In this document: one piece after another, positions 1 to 8,824 of the stretch
Numbering within the stretch: the stretch's first letter is position 1
Layout: each line of letters begins with the position of its first letter
From: Candidatus Rifleibacteriota bacterium
GTDB lineage: Bacteria; Muiribacteriota; Ozemobacteria; Ozemobacterales; Ozemobacteraceae
Length of the DNA: 64,000 bases
Assembly (NCBI GenBank): GCA_015233565.1
Contig: JADFXM010000007.1
Span: 164,472-228,471, forward strand
Direction: 5' to 3'
Translations under genes and position numbers: made by a program
The notes under the pieces: generated by a model
The model's input: the letters and a program-made list of their open reading frames with translations, nothing else
What the model was told of the DNA's origin: nothing
Databases searched by the model: none

Positions 1-2127
1 TTTTTATCTATTCCTTTTGTTCTGATATTCCTGGGAATGACGCAAAAAAATTTGTTGGGACAAATATTCGAGTTCGTAGGATGTTTTCTGATTCTGGCTG
101 GAAGCTGGAAACTAAGAGAATTTGGTAATGTTGTCAGCGAAAATGGCAATCAGGATTTTTCTCAAACAGTAATAAATGAAGTCCAGGATATAACTTGGGT
201 TCAAAAGCCTGATCAGACTACAGTTTTTCTGAATCGTGCGGGTTACGATTTTTTTAAACTGCAAAAAGGTGAACTGGCCGGGAAAAAGTGTTTTGAATTG
301 ATGGGCAGAAATCATTCATGTAAAGATTGCCTTTGTGATGTAATAGTGAAAAGTCGAAAAGCTGAGAGTAAAGAAGTTTATTGCAAGGAAAGACAGACCT
401 GGTTTGAAGTTCGAATTCTTCCCCTTTTTAACAAGGATCAGGAGATTTGTCTTTATGTAAAAAATTTGCGGGACATAACCAAGCGAAAAGTTGAAGAGCT
501 GGCCTTTAGGGAGAGTCACGAAAAGAAATTGATGGAAGCTCTTGCTGTAGCTGAGAGTGCCACTGTGACAAAGAATCTGTTTCTTGCCAACATGAGTCAC
601 GAAATTAGAACTCCGATGAACGGGGTTATTGGAATGACTGGGCTTCTGCTTGATACCCAGTTATCGGCGGAACAGCGTGAATTTACCGAAATAATACGCA
701 CAAGTGGAGAGCACCTCCTTTCTTTAATCAACGATATTCTGGATTTTTCGAAGATTGAAGCAGGAAGGCTGGATATGGAAAGCATAGATTTTGATCTTAG
801 ACTGGCCATTGAAGATTGTGCCGATCTGCTTTCCCTGAAAGCAGATGAGAAGAAAATAGAGCTTATTTGTCTTATTAATCCTGATGTTCCTTCCTTATTG
901 CGAGGAGACCCCGGAAGATTAAGACAAATTGTAATGAATCTGGCAGCAAATGCCATCAAATTTACTCAAACCGGAGAAATTTCAATAAGGATCTTATTGA
1001 TCTCGGAAGAACCTCAAAAGGTGCGATTGCTATTTGAAATTGAGGATACCGGCATCGGAATTCCCAAGGAAAAAATTTCAGGCCTATTCAAGCCATTCAG
1101 TCAGGCTGACGAATCGGTAACCAGAAAATTCGGTGGTACCGGTTTAGGACTTTCAATATCCAAAAAGCTGGCGGAAATGATGGGTGGTGAAATAGGAGTT
1201 ATCAGCAATGAGGGCAAGGGATCGAAATTTTGGTTTACGGTGAATCTGGATAAACAAGAGAAACCAAGGGAAGTTAGCCCCTTTAGGCCTGATGTTCTGA
1301 GCAATCAGCGAATCTTAATTGTTGATGATAACAAGACAAACAGAATTTTGCTTGAAAAACTCGTTGGAGCCTGGCATTGTCGCCAAGCTCAGGCTTCCAA
1401 TGGTTTTGATGCTCTTGAACTGCTGAAGAAAGCTGTTTCCGATGGCGATCCCTTCCAACTCGGCCTCCTGGACTTTCAAATGCCCGAAATGGATGGTGAA
1501 GAACTGGGAAAGAAAATTAAAGAGGATCCATCAATCTCGCAAACTATGCTTATTATGCTTACATCCCGAGGATTGCGTGGCGATGCCCAGCGGTTAATGG
1601 CAATAGGCTTTTCCGCTTATCTTACAAAGCCGCTTCGTCAGAATTTACTCCATGATTGTCTGGTGACCGTTCTCTCCAAATGCAAACTTCCTGAAGCAGC
1701 TGCTGAAAAAAAACTTGTTACGGTTCATTCTATTGCTGAAGAGAAGCGGAAAAGATTTCGAATCCTGCTTGCAGAAGACAATGCGACGAATCAAAAGGTT
1801 GCTCTTACTATAATGGAAAAGTTAGGATACATGGCTGATGCAGTCGGCAATGGCAAAGAAGCTATCGTGGAGTTGGAGATGATTCCCTATGACCTGGTTT
1901 TAATGGATTGTCAGATGCCTGAAATGGACGGTTACGCCGCTACCCGTGAAATCAGGAAGGAAGATTCGAAAGTAAAAAACCGCAAGATTCCGATTATTGC
2001 AATGACTGCCAATGCCATGCAAGGGGATCGCGAAAAATGTATCCAAAGCGGTATGGATGACTACCTCCCCAAGCCAATCCGTCCGAAAGATTTGTCAGAA
2101 ATGCTGAAAAAGTGGCTTCATGAGTAA
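1..2127 (+). CDS. Hybrid sensor histidine kinase (PAS-HisKA-HATPase-REC-REC), 5' end cut by window
   Basis: Membrane-linked hybrid kinase that would autophosphorylate on His and pass phosphate to its own receiver domains. The first ATG is at 37, but the frame is open and hydrophobic back to base 1 and matches the membrane segment of the paralogue at 2963, so the true start is probably upstream of the window. Numbered from the ATG at 37: PAS about 45-150 with a KKCFELMGRN...CKDC cysteine cluster; HisKA with MSHEIRTPMNG, phospho-acceptor His188; HATPase with NLAANAIKF, DTGIGIP and GGTGLGLS; REC1 with acceptor Asp479 (LLDFQMPEMDG); REC2 with acceptor Asp624 (LMDCQMPEMDG). There is no HPt domain. 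The 3' end overlaps the convergent YkgJ-like gene by 10 bp. The signal sensed is unknown. Confidence 0.93.
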   Translation, partial: FLSIPFVLIFLGMTQKNLLGQIFEFVGCFLILAGSWKLREFGNVVSENGNQDFSQTVINEVQDITWVQKPDQTTVFLNRAGYDFFKLQKGELAGKKCFELMGRNHSCKDCLCDVIVKSRKAESKEVYCKERQTWFEVRILPLFNKDQEICLYVKNLRDITKRKVEELAFRESHEKKLMEALAVAESATVTKNLFLANMSHEIRTPMNGVIGMTGLLLDTQLSAEQREFTEIIRTSGEHLLSLINDILDFSKIEAGRLDMESIDFDLRLAIEDCADLLSLKADEKKIELICLINPDVPSLLRGDPGRLRQIVMNLAANAIKFTQTGEISIRILLISEEPQKVRLLFEIEDTGIGIPKEKISGLFKPFSQADESVTRKFGGTGLGLSISKKLAEMMGGEIGVISNEGKGSKFWFTVNLDKQEKPREVSPFRPDVLSNQRILIVDDNKTNRILLEKLVGAWHCRQAQASNGFDALELLKKAVSDGDPFQLGLLDFQMPEMDGEELGKKIKEDPSISQTMLIMLTSRGLRGDAQRLMAIGFSAYLTKPLRQNLLHDCLVTVLSKCKLPEAAAEKKLVTVHSIAEEKRKRFRILLAEDNATNQKVALTIMEKLGYMADAVGNGKEAIVELEMIPYDLVLMDCQMPEMDGYAATREIRKEDSKVKNRKIPIIAMTANAMQGDREKCIQSGMDDYLPKPIRPKDLSEMLKKWLHE

Positions 2128-2693
2128 ATTTCCTTCAATTGTGCCGTTTGAGTCAGGAAAAAGGAAAGAAAACGCCCTTTTTTATCGCTCAGCGAAAGGC
2201 ATTTCCCGGCTAATTCCGGAAGGATTTCTTCGTGCCAGGTTTGCAATAAGGCTTGATACTGAAAAAAATTTGTTTTTTTTCGCTGATTTGCTGAGGTAAA
2301 ATCCTTTTCAAAAGCCGTTACAAGAGACCAATCAGTCGGGCAAATCTTTTGATGAGCAACTTTAAGTTGGCCATGGAAAAGATTGAAAGGATAACAGCGA
2401 CAGTCGTCTGGCCGAAATTCATGGACTGTACAATGCTTTCCAGGGTTATCTGCGCTCCACCATGCACAAATTCCATGATTTCTTCTTAGGGTAAGTAAAA
2501 ACCTTCCTTTCCCGCCAAGTGAAAAAGCAAATGGAGAGAATCCCCCTGATGCTTTAGAAGCTGGAAGAAATGAAACCAGTTCCAATAAAAGAATATTTGT
2601 GCCATTCCACAGGCGAAAAATGTCGAAAGCCGAAAGAAATACCGTATATTTTTTGCAACAACTTGTTGCGCATTGGTCACATGGCAGATTCAT
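2118..2693 (-). CDS. YkgJ-family cysteine-cluster protein
   Basis: A 191-residue protein with an N-terminal CDQCATSCC cluster (Cys5, 8, 12, 13) and a later CTVHEFRPDDCRCYPF segment. This is the pattern of the YkgJ/CxxCxxCC family (PF03692), thought to bind zinc or iron-sulfur; its biochemical role is not established. The start is supported by GAGG about nine bases upstream. It lies on the opposite strand between two paralogous hybrid kinases, so it is not part of their transcript, and its tail overlaps the first kinase's stop by 10 bp. No signal peptide or membrane segment is evident, so it is probably cytoplasmic. Confidence 0.82.
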   Translation of the reverse strand: MNLPCDQCATSCCKKYTVFLSAFDIFRLWNGTNILLLELVSFLPASKASGGFSPFAFSLGGKGRFLLTLRRNHGICAWWSADNPGKHCTVHEFRPDDCRCYPFNLFHGQLKVAHQKICPTDWSLVTAFEKDFTSANQRKKTNFFQYQALLQTWHEEILPELAGKCLSLSDKKGRFLSFFLTQTAQLKEIYS

Positions 2694-2962
2694 TCACTTA
2701 ATCCTCAATTCATTTGTGCGGAGTTTGTTATTTTTTATCCCGGATAATTTTTGCAAATTAGTTTGAAAAATACTAGTGATGAACCCAAAAAAGAAGTTTC
2801 AGGAGATAAAACTGTGCCAGAAAGTTTATTTTCAAAAATCTTCGAAAGTTTACTTTTTTAAAGTATTTCATTTCCAACAGTAGAAAATGTCATAAAAGAT
2901 GAGATATACTTTAATAATACGAAAACCTTCAAGGGTTTAATAAAGAGTAGCTGGGTTAAACA

Positions 2963-5107
2963 ATGTTGAAAGCTGTTTTGTACGAACAAAATTTTTACCT
3001 TCTTAGCGCTCTCTTGGTTATTTTGGGAGCGATTTTGGGAAATTTCCTTGGACACATATTCGAATTTTTCGGATGTGTTCTTGTTTTGAAATTGGGTTGG
3101 GAAAACTATACCCTCAAGAGAAAAAATAATCAATCGGAACTTCCCTTAAAAATTATTGATCAAATTCAAGATATCATCTGGGTCCAGAAAACGGATCTTA
3201 CCCCGATTTTCTTTAATAAAGCCGCAAATGAATTTTTTAAACAGAGTACAACTGAAACTAAGGAAAAAAAGTGCTTTGAGATTTTTGGAAGGAATCAACC
3301 CTGTGAAGATTGTTTGAAAGTAGTAGCTCTGGAAAGTCGAAAAGTCGAATACAGGGAAGTTTTTCTCGATGACAAGAAAGTCTGGTTTGAAATATGTGTC
3401 GTCCCTATTTTTAACGAGGACAATGAGATTTCTAAAATAATCGAAATTTTTCATAACATTACGAGATATAAGCAGGAAGAGGGTATTCGTCGAGAGACCC
3501 ACGAAGCAATAATGCGTAAAGCTGTAAGTGCTGCGGAAAGCGCTTCCAAGACAAAGAGCCTTTTTCTTGCCAACATGAGTCACGAGATTAGAACTCCAAT
3601 GAATGGAGTAATTGGAATGACAGGGCTTCTTCTCGAAACGAAACTTACGAAGGAGCAGCGTGAATTTACTGAGATGATCCGCTCCAGTGGAGAGCATTTG
3701 CTTACTCTGGTCAACGACATTTTGGATTTTTCCAAAATCGAAGCCGGAAAACTGGACCTTGAGATCATTGACTTTGCCCTGAGATCAACTATTGAAGATT
3801 GTGTGCACTTGCTGTCCCTGAAAGCAAAGAATAAGAATATTGATCTTCTTTGGATAATGGAACCAAATGTCCCGGTTTTTTTGCGAGGTGATCCCGGGCG
3901 GTTGAGGCAGATATTAATGAACCTTACCGAGAATGCCATTAAATTTACACCCTGGGGTGAGATTTCCATTCGAATTTTCGTTGTCTTGGAAGAAGTCAAA
4001 AATGTGCGACTTCGATTTGAAGTGCAAGATAGTGGTATCGGGATTTCCCAGGAGAAAATTTTCGAACTTTTCAAACCCTTCAGCCAAGGCGATGCTTCCA
4101 CTACAAAAAAATATGGTGGCACAGGATTAGGATTATCAATATCCAAAAGACTTGCGGAATTGATGATCGGTGAAATTGGAGTGAATAGTACTGTGGGGGT
4201 TGGTTCAACCTTCTGGTTTACTGCAGTTTTTGAAAAGCAGTCAAAAGCGAGGGAAGCTTCCCTATTTAATCCCGAAATTCTGGCAAATCAACGTATTCTT
4301 ATAGTTGATGACAACGCCACAAACAGACGTCTTCTGGAAAAACTTCTTGAATCCTGGCATTTCCGGCAAGAGCAGGCTGTTAACGGACTTGATGCAATTA
4401 ACCTTCTTCAACAAGCTGCTGCAGCAAAGGATCCCTTCCGGATTGCGCTTTTGGACTATCAAATGCCTGAAATGGATGGTGAGGAGCTGGGAGTGAGAAT
4501 AAAACAAGACCCGGCAATTTCGGCAACTCTATTGATTGTTCTTTCATCCGGAGGAATTCGAGGCGATGCCAAACGATTCACTGAGATTGGTTTCTCCGCC
4601 TATTTGACGAAGCCTTTTCGACAAACAGTGCTCTATGATTGTTTGGTAACTGTCCTTTCGAACCAAAAGTATTCTGAAAAGGATGAGGAGAAAAAACTGG
4701 TTACGGTTTACTCCATTACCGAAGAAAAACGGCAGAGATATAAAATCCTTCTGGCTGAGGACAACCTTACCAATAAAAAAGTTGCTATGGCAATCATGGA
4801 AAAACTTGGATACAAAGCCGACGCTGTTCTGAACGGCAAGGAAGCAGTAAAATGTCTAGAAGCTACTTCCTATGACCTTGTTCTAATGGATTGCCAAATG
4901 CCCGAAATGGATGGTTATCAGGCTACAAAAGAAATAAGAAGTGAAAATTCGAATGTAAAAAATCGAAAGGTCCCAATAATCGCAATGACAGCTAACGCCA
5001 TGGAAGGGGATAGGGAAAAATGTCTCAGCACTGGAATGGATGACTATCTGTCAAAACCAATTCATCCCAGGGATTTATCAGCTATGCTGAAAAAGTGGCT
5101 TCAGTAG
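2963..5107 (+). CDS. Hybrid sensor histidine kinase, tandem paralogue of the first
   Basis: A 714-residue protein of the same architecture as the kinase ending at 2127 and alignable over its whole length, so the pair probably arose by duplication. An N-terminal hydrophobic hairpin (about residues 10-45) is followed by PAS (about 60-165, with CFEIFGRNQPCEDC), HisKA (MSHEIRTPMNG, His207), HATPase (NLTENAIKF, DSGIGIS, GGTGLGLS), REC1 (Asp498, LLDYQMPEMDG) and REC2 (Asp643, LMDCQMPEMDG). The most divergent parts are the membrane hairpin and the PAS, which suggests different ligands feeding a common output. There is no HPt and no DNA-binding domain, so phosphate would need a separate HPt protein such as the one encoded at 63227-63622. 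The ribosome site before the start is weak. Confidence 0.94.
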   Translation: MLKAVLYEQNFYLLSALLVILGAILGNFLGHIFEFFGCVLVLKLGWENYTLKRKNNQSELPLKIIDQIQDIIWVQKTDLTPIFFNKAANEFFKQSTTETKEKKCFEIFGRNQPCEDCLKVVALESRKVEYREVFLDDKKVWFEICVVPIFNEDNEISKIIEIFHNITRYKQEEGIRRETHEAIMRKAVSAAESASKTKSLFLANMSHEIRTPMNGVIGMTGLLLETKLTKEQREFTEMIRSSGEHLLTLVNDILDFSKIEAGKLDLEIIDFALRSTIEDCVHLLSLKAKNKNIDLLWIMEPNVPVFLRGDPGRLRQILMNLTENAIKFTPWGEISIRIFVVLEEVKNVRLRFEVQDSGIGISQEKIFELFKPFSQGDASTTKKYGGTGLGLSISKRLAELMIGEIGVNSTVGVGSTFWFTAVFEKQSKAREASLFNPEILANQRILIVDDNATNRRLLEKLLESWHFRQEQAVNGLDAINLLQQAAAAKDPFRIALLDYQMPEMDGEELGVRIKQDPAISATLLIVLSSGGIRGDAKRFTEIGFSAYLTKPFRQTVLYDCLVTVLSNQKYSEKDEEKKLVTVYSITEEKRQRYKILLAEDNLTNKKVAMAIMEKLGYKADAVLNGKEAVKCLEATSYDLVLMDCQMPEMDGYQATKEIRSENSNVKNRKVPIIAMTANAMEGDREKCLSTGMDDYLSKPIHPRDLSAMLKKWLQ

Positions 5108-5550
5108 CAGGATAAACACCTTTCTTTTTTCTAAAGTACCGATTAATTTCGATTTTTTCGTGCCAAGTCTTTTACTCCGGATAATCGTCAAAATAGCACT
5201 GTGAGCGTAGCTAAAGCCGGTCGCCAAGAGAATGTGAAAAAATTCCCTGATCTGAAAAAATAGTTTCCTGAAAGACTCATCAGCGGCGAGTCGTTTTCAG
5301 GAACTCAAATATTTCACAGTTTGCGAGAAGGTGTGAACTTTTGGCTGAAAATGGAAGTGACAAATACCGCAATTCCTTACCAGCAATGTTTTTAGATGTT
5401 GTATTTTCTGTAGTCATTATAATTTTTCACAGCTTGACAAGCTGGATCCAAGCGCCTTTGAAATCAGTTTTGTTTTTGCACTGCAAGTCTATTGACATAC
5501 AATTTAAAAAAATGGTACTTTTTAGTAACGTATTTCTTAAGGAGAAGAAA
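5108..5550. other. 443-bp spacer upstream of the small exported protein
   Basis: No gene is supported here. The reading frame of the 5551 gene is open back to 5341, but that part lacks protein-like character and overlaps a repeat, so I treat it as leader. It holds GC-containing sequence near 5205-5225, a reverse-oriented copy of the GAAGNTGTGAA-bounded repeat (5325-5437), and a possible -35 TTGACA at 5492-5497 with a poor -10 about 18 bases on. Confidence 0.5.
5325..5437 (-). repeat. GAAGNTGTGAA-bounded interspersed repeat, copy 1 (reverse)
   Basis: The reverse complement starts caagctgtgaaaaattataatgactac and ends in a cacttcc...ttcagcc...cacaccttc block, matching the copies at 29231-29344 and 34250-34371 both at the ends and inside. 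The ends form an imperfect inverted repeat, GAAGNTGTGAA / TTCACANCTTC. It sits just before the small exported-protein gene. Confidence 0.6.
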
Positions 5551-5883
5551 ATGGACAAAAAGATTATCATCGGAGTCATTTTTAGTTTGCTACTGGCCAG
5601 TGGCCTTGTGTTTGCGGCAAAACCCGTTCGCAATGTAAACAAAAAACACCATCCAAACATTGCGGCAGCACAAAAATTGGCACAACAGGCTTTTGAGAAA
5701 ATTTCTCAGGCGCAAAAAGCTAATGAATGGGATATGAACGGGCATGCTCAAAAAGCAAAAGAACTTTTAGAGCAAGCGAATAACGAATTGAAATTGGCTG
5801 CAGAAGCTGCTAACAAAGAACCTGAGAAGACCGAAAATAAAATGACTCCACAACCTGCAACTGCTGTTCAAACCCATAAATAG
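5551..5883 (+). CDS. Small exported His-containing helical protein, SmbP/ZraP-like in context
   Basis: A 110-residue protein. The ATG at 5551 is chosen because AAGGAGAAG sits just upstream and a typical Sec signal peptide follows (basic MDKK, hydrophobic core, cleavage near VFA-AK). The mature part starts with KKHHPNIAAA and is almost entirely amphipathic helix with heptad-like Ala/Lys/Glu/Gln and one more His (NGHAQKAKELL), then a charged Pro/Thr-rich tail. It resembles small periplasmic metal-binding helical-bundle proteins such as SmbP, though the His content is lower. Its place just before a kinase/sigma-54 activator/RND locus mirrors ZraP in enterobacteria. That metal role is inference. 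A strong terminator follows, so it is probably monocistronic and abundantly expressed. Confidence 0.7.
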   Translation: MDKKIIIGVIFSLLLASGLVFAAKPVRNVNKKHHPNIAAAQKLAQQAFEKISQAQKANEWDMNGHAQKAKELLEQANNELKLAAEAANKEPEKTENKMTPQPATAVQTHK

Positions 5884-5902
5884 ATATTTGCCAAAAAAAA
5901 AG

Positions 5903-5930
5903 GACCAGAAAATATTCTGGTCTTTTTTTT
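5903..5930 (+). terminator. Rho-independent terminator after the small exported protein
   Basis: GACCAGAA - AATA - TTCTGGTC is a perfect 8-bp stem (5903-5910 and 5915-5922) followed by eight T residues. An A-run on the 5' side would also let it work in the other direction. Confidence 0.9.
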
Positions 5931-5946
5931 CGAATGAGGAACCAGA

Positions 5947-7140
5947 TTGATTTGCATGAATTTTATACCTTTGCATTTAAAAAAATCATTAAAGGTGGTT
6001 TTCTTTCTAATTACCTCCATGGGGTTTGGTATTGTAGTAACCTTGATTGCAGATATGATGGAAAACATTGCCGTTGAGAAAAAAATTCGGCAGACCTTGG
6101 AGTGGGAGATCAAAAATGCCGTTGTCTCTTTTAAGGATTCCACCCCAAATTCCAGTTCTGATGAATTGGTAGCTTTCTTACAAAGATATACCGAAACCGT
6201 GTTGAGGGACAAAGTATTGGTTCAGGAAAAAAGGCCCCAAAAGTTACCGGAAAATGGAGAATCACAGTTTTTGTTCACGCTTAAAGACAAAAACCTTTCA
6301 ATGGATTTTTTCTTAAAGAATTCCTTTTTGAAATCTGAACTAGCTATATTAGATTTTGTTGATTACATTTCAGGAATTATTGCGACCATTGTTATCTTCA
6401 CGTCCATTGTTCTTTACACTGAAAGTAAAAAAGATTTTGAAATGAGGCATGCGGAAATTAGCAATGCATTGGAACACCACAAGGCTTTGGCATTGTTAGG
6501 ACGAATGTCCGCTTCCCTTGCTCACGAATTGAAGACACCGATTTCCACAATTTCAAATCTTGTACAAACGTTGCCTTCCAGATATACCAATAAACATTTT
6601 GTGGAGCGGTTTTCCAACCTTGTGCGCGAAGAACTTAATCGAACTCAGGTGTTGATAGACAATCTTTTGGTGTATGGAAAGGATATTGACATCCGAAACG
6701 GGGAGTGGATTCCTTTCGAATCTTTTCTTAGAGGACTTGTTCAGGACAAAACTCTGACTTTACAATTGGAAGATTTGTCGGGTACCATGATTTTTGGAGA
6801 TAGATTTTATTTGGATTTGTTGTTTAAAAATTTTTTCCGAAACAGTCTCGAAGCACGAGCGAGTCAGTTTCGAATACGGGTTTGTTTTCCTCATTCCCTT
6901 CAAGAATCTTCAGCGGAAATTTTCTGCGAGGATAATGGTGAGGGTTTCCCTCCGGAAATTGAAACAGAAAAATTGATAGAGCCCTTTGTGACCAGCCGCT
7001 CACGGGGGGGAGGACTTGGATTGTATCTTGCAAAAAAAATCGCGATGGCTCACGGGGGGGCATTAACACTCTCAAGACTTGAGCGTGGCGCTAGTATTAA
7101 AATCTTGTGGCCTAAAGAACGGATAAAAATGCATGGGTAA
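5947..7140 (+). CDS. NtrB/ZraS-like membrane sensor histidine kinase
   Basis: A 397-residue kinase. I choose the TTG at 5947 because GAGGA lies six bases upstream; the next ATG (5956) would be 15 bases away. Two membrane helices (about 14-36 and 138-158) enclose a roughly 100-residue periplasmic sensor. The HisKA box is GRMSASLAHELKTPIS with His193; the ATPase shows FFRNSLEA (N box), EDNGEGFP (G1) and GGGLGLYLAKKIA (G2). The compact form without PAS or HAMP, immediately upstream of an NtrC-type activator with 8 bp of overlap, is typical of ZraS/AtoS-like kinases. The signal is likely periplasmic; a metal signal is inferred from the downstream pump. Confidence 0.9.
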   Translation: MICMNFIPLHLKKSLKVVFFLITSMGFGIVVTLIADMMENIAVEKKIRQTLEWEIKNAVVSFKDSTPNSSSDELVAFLQRYTETVLRDKVLVQEKRPQKLPENGESQFLFTLKDKNLSMDFFLKNSFLKSELAILDFVDYISGIIATIVIFTSIVLYTESKKDFEMRHAEISNALEHHKALALLGRMSASLAHELKTPISTISNLVQTLPSRYTNKHFVERFSNLVREELNRTQVLIDNLLVYGKDIDIRNGEWIPFESFLRGLVQDKTLTLQLEDLSGTMIFGDRFYLDLLFKNFFRNSLEARASQFRIRVCFPHSLQESSAEIFCEDNGEGFPPEIETEKLIEPFVTSRSRGGGLGLYLAKKIAMAHGGALTLSRLERGASIKILWPKERIKMHG

Positions 7141-8491
7141 GAAAGAGAAAAAAGCAACTGTCTTAATTGTGGACGATGAGCTGAATTTCGCGGAATCTTT
7201 GCAAATGGCGATTGAAGACCTGTTTGATGTTTCAGTTTGTCAAACTCTCAGAAGTGCGAGAGAGATTCTTCTGAAAGATATTCCCGATGCAGTATTGCTT
7301 GATATTCGTCTTCCGGACGGTGAGGGTATAGAATTGATAAAAGATCTAAAAGATTCAGATCGATTCCCGGTAGTAATCGTAATGACCGCCCATGCTACGG
7401 TGGAAACAGCCATTCGATCTTTAAAGGAAGGGGCTGTGGATTATTTCACCAAACCGTTTGACGTAGGCAAGTTGAAGCGGGACCTTGAAATCTACCTTGA
7501 AAACAAGAGCCTGAAAAGAAAAATCAGTAATTTGGATCGCGAGATTAGCAGGATCGTTCCACCATTTATAACCTCCGGAAAAGGTGCGATGAAGACCATT
7601 GTTGAGCAAGTGCCGACCGTAGCTCCCCTTTCGATTCCGATTTTGATTCAAGGGGAAACTGGAACCGGAAAGGAGAAGCTGGCACAGTGGATTCATGAGT
7701 TATCCGGTTTGCCGGGTGAACTTGTGACGCTTAGTTGTGCTACTCTTCCCAAGGATCTTTTCGAGAGTGAACTTTTCGGATATGTGAAAGGCGCTTTTTC
7801 AGGGGCTGCCGGTGCAAAGGAAGGACTGATCGAATGTGCGGATAGAGGCACGTTATTCCTGGATGAAATAGGGGAACTCGCGGATGAAACTCAGGCAAAA
7901 CTCCTTCGTGTTCTTGAATCCGGACATTACTTCAAACTTGGCGATACGCGTGAACGTAAAGCCCAATTCCGACTTATTACTGCAACGCATAAAAACTTGA
8001 GTGAACCAGGGAACGGATTTCGGCAGGACCTTTTTTATAGGATAAACGGAATCGTTTTGGAACTACCGCGTTTGCGAGATCGAATCGAAGATATGCCCCT
8101 TTTGGCAGCAGCATTTCTAAAGGAAGCCAACTTCGCCTACAATAGAGACGTAAAGCATATTCCCGAACAGACCCTTGAAATTTTTTTGAGTTATGATTGG
8201 CCTGGAAACATCAGAGAGCTGAAGTGGTCCATTCACCGTTCCGTTGCGACTGCAAAAAAAGACGTTCTTGAAATCACTGATCTGACTATCAAAGCTGCTA
8301 CTCAGAAGAGGTCATTAAACCATATGGAGAATGATTTGTCAGAAACTCTTGGTGCTGCAATAGCAGAATTAGAGATCCGATATATCAAGAAAGCGTTGGC
8401 CGCAACCGGTGACAACAAAACTGAAGCCGCCCGACTTTTGGGAATTTCCGTCAGACAGCTACATTATAAAATCGCTCAGTATTCAATCTGA
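7133..8491 (+). CDS. NtrC-family sigma-54-dependent response regulator
   Basis: A 452-residue activator with three domains. The receiver has acceptor Asp57 (AVLLDIRLPDG). The AAA+ domain has Walker A GETGTGKE, the sigma-54 contact loop as GAFSGA rather than GAFTGA, Walker B GTLFLDEIGE and an arginine-finger region. A C-terminal Fis-type helix-turn-helix (NKTEAARLLGISVRQLHYKI) ends the protein. It shares an 8-bp overlap with the cognate kinase gene. The Ser-for-Thr change in the GAFTGA loop is conservative and probably tolerated. The most likely target is the sigma-54-type promoter 90 bases downstream, in front of the RND pump genes. Confidence 0.95.
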   Translation: MGKKEKKATVLIVDDELNFAESLQMAIEDLFDVSVCQTLRSAREILLKDIPDAVLLDIRLPDGEGIELIKDLKDSDRFPVVIVMTAHATVETAIRSLKEGAVDYFTKPFDVGKLKRDLEIYLENKSLKRKISNLDREISRIVPPFITSGKGAMKTIVEQVPTVAPLSIPILIQGETGTGKEKLAQWIHELSGLPGELVTLSCATLPKDLFESELFGYVKGAFSGAAGAKEGLIECADRGTLFLDEIGELADETQAKLLRVLESGHYFKLGDTRERKAQFRLITATHKNLSEPGNGFRQDLFYRINGIVLELPRLRDRIEDMPLLAAAFLKEANFAYNRDVKHIPEQTLEIFLSYDWPGNIRELKWSIHRSVATAKKDVLEITDLTIKAATQKRSLNHMENDLSETLGAAIAELEIRYIKKALAATGDNKTEAARLLGISVRQLHYKIAQYSI

Positions 8492-8580
8492 TCATTTTTA
8501 TCTGCAAAAAAGGAATACATTTTCTGCGTTCTTTTCGTTTTTAGGAAAGAAAGAAGCCCTCGAAATCTTGCCCTCGAAAG

Positions 8581-8596
8581 TGGCATAAAACTTGCT
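8581..8596 (+). promoter_or_regulatory. Sigma-54 (-24/-12) promoter for the RND operon
   Basis: TGGCATAAAACTTGCT fits the sigma-54 consensus TGGCAC-N5-TTGCW with the invariant GG and GC at the correct spacing (8582-8583 and 8594-8595). It lies directly downstream of a sigma-54 activator gene and upstream of the efflux genes. Transcription would start near 8607. Confidence 0.78.
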
Positions 8597-8620
8597 CATG
8601 CTAGTTTGAAAGTTTTATGC
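8583..8620. repeat. Perfect 11-bp inverted repeat overlapping the promoter
   Basis: GCATAAAACTT (8583-8593) is repeated in reverse complement as AAGTTTTATGC (8610-8620) with 16 bases between. One arm is inside the -24/-12 element and the other spans the expected start site. It could be an operator or a leader hairpin; it lacks a T-run, so it is not a simple terminator. Confidence 0.85.
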
Positions 8621-8824
8621 GATCTCACGTTTTTAACTGAACCATTCAGACTGTGGAAAAGTCCGGTTCAAAGAATTCGGTACAAAGCCACAAAGCTTTG
8701 ATGCGGAAAATTATTTCTCTCCACCAAGGTCCTGATTTGTTTGCGGAAGATGATAAAAATTTTTTGCATAGAACGAAACTCGTGTTGAATTAGTCCAGGG
8801 AAAACTTTTTTCGGGGGAAATCCG

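Larger units (their letters stand above)
8492..8824. other. 333-bp regulatory spacer before the RND operon
   Basis: Noncoding. It contains two direct copies of GCCCTCGAAA (8556-8565 and 8570-8579), the sigma-54-like promoter abutting them, the inverted repeat around the expected transcription start, and a leader of about 215 bases to the adaptor gene. The ribosome site before 8825 lies in the sequence ggggaaatccg. Confidence 0.6.

Noticed and set aside
5341..5550. Upstream extension of the small exported protein to a TTG at 5341
   Set aside because: The extension overlaps a repeat, lacks a ribosome site, and would hide a normal signal peptide.
8556..8580. GCCCTCGAAA direct repeats as NtrC-type activator sites
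   Set aside because: They abut the -24 box, too close for a typical enhancer site, and are direct rather than inverted; noted only as a possible second regulator site.
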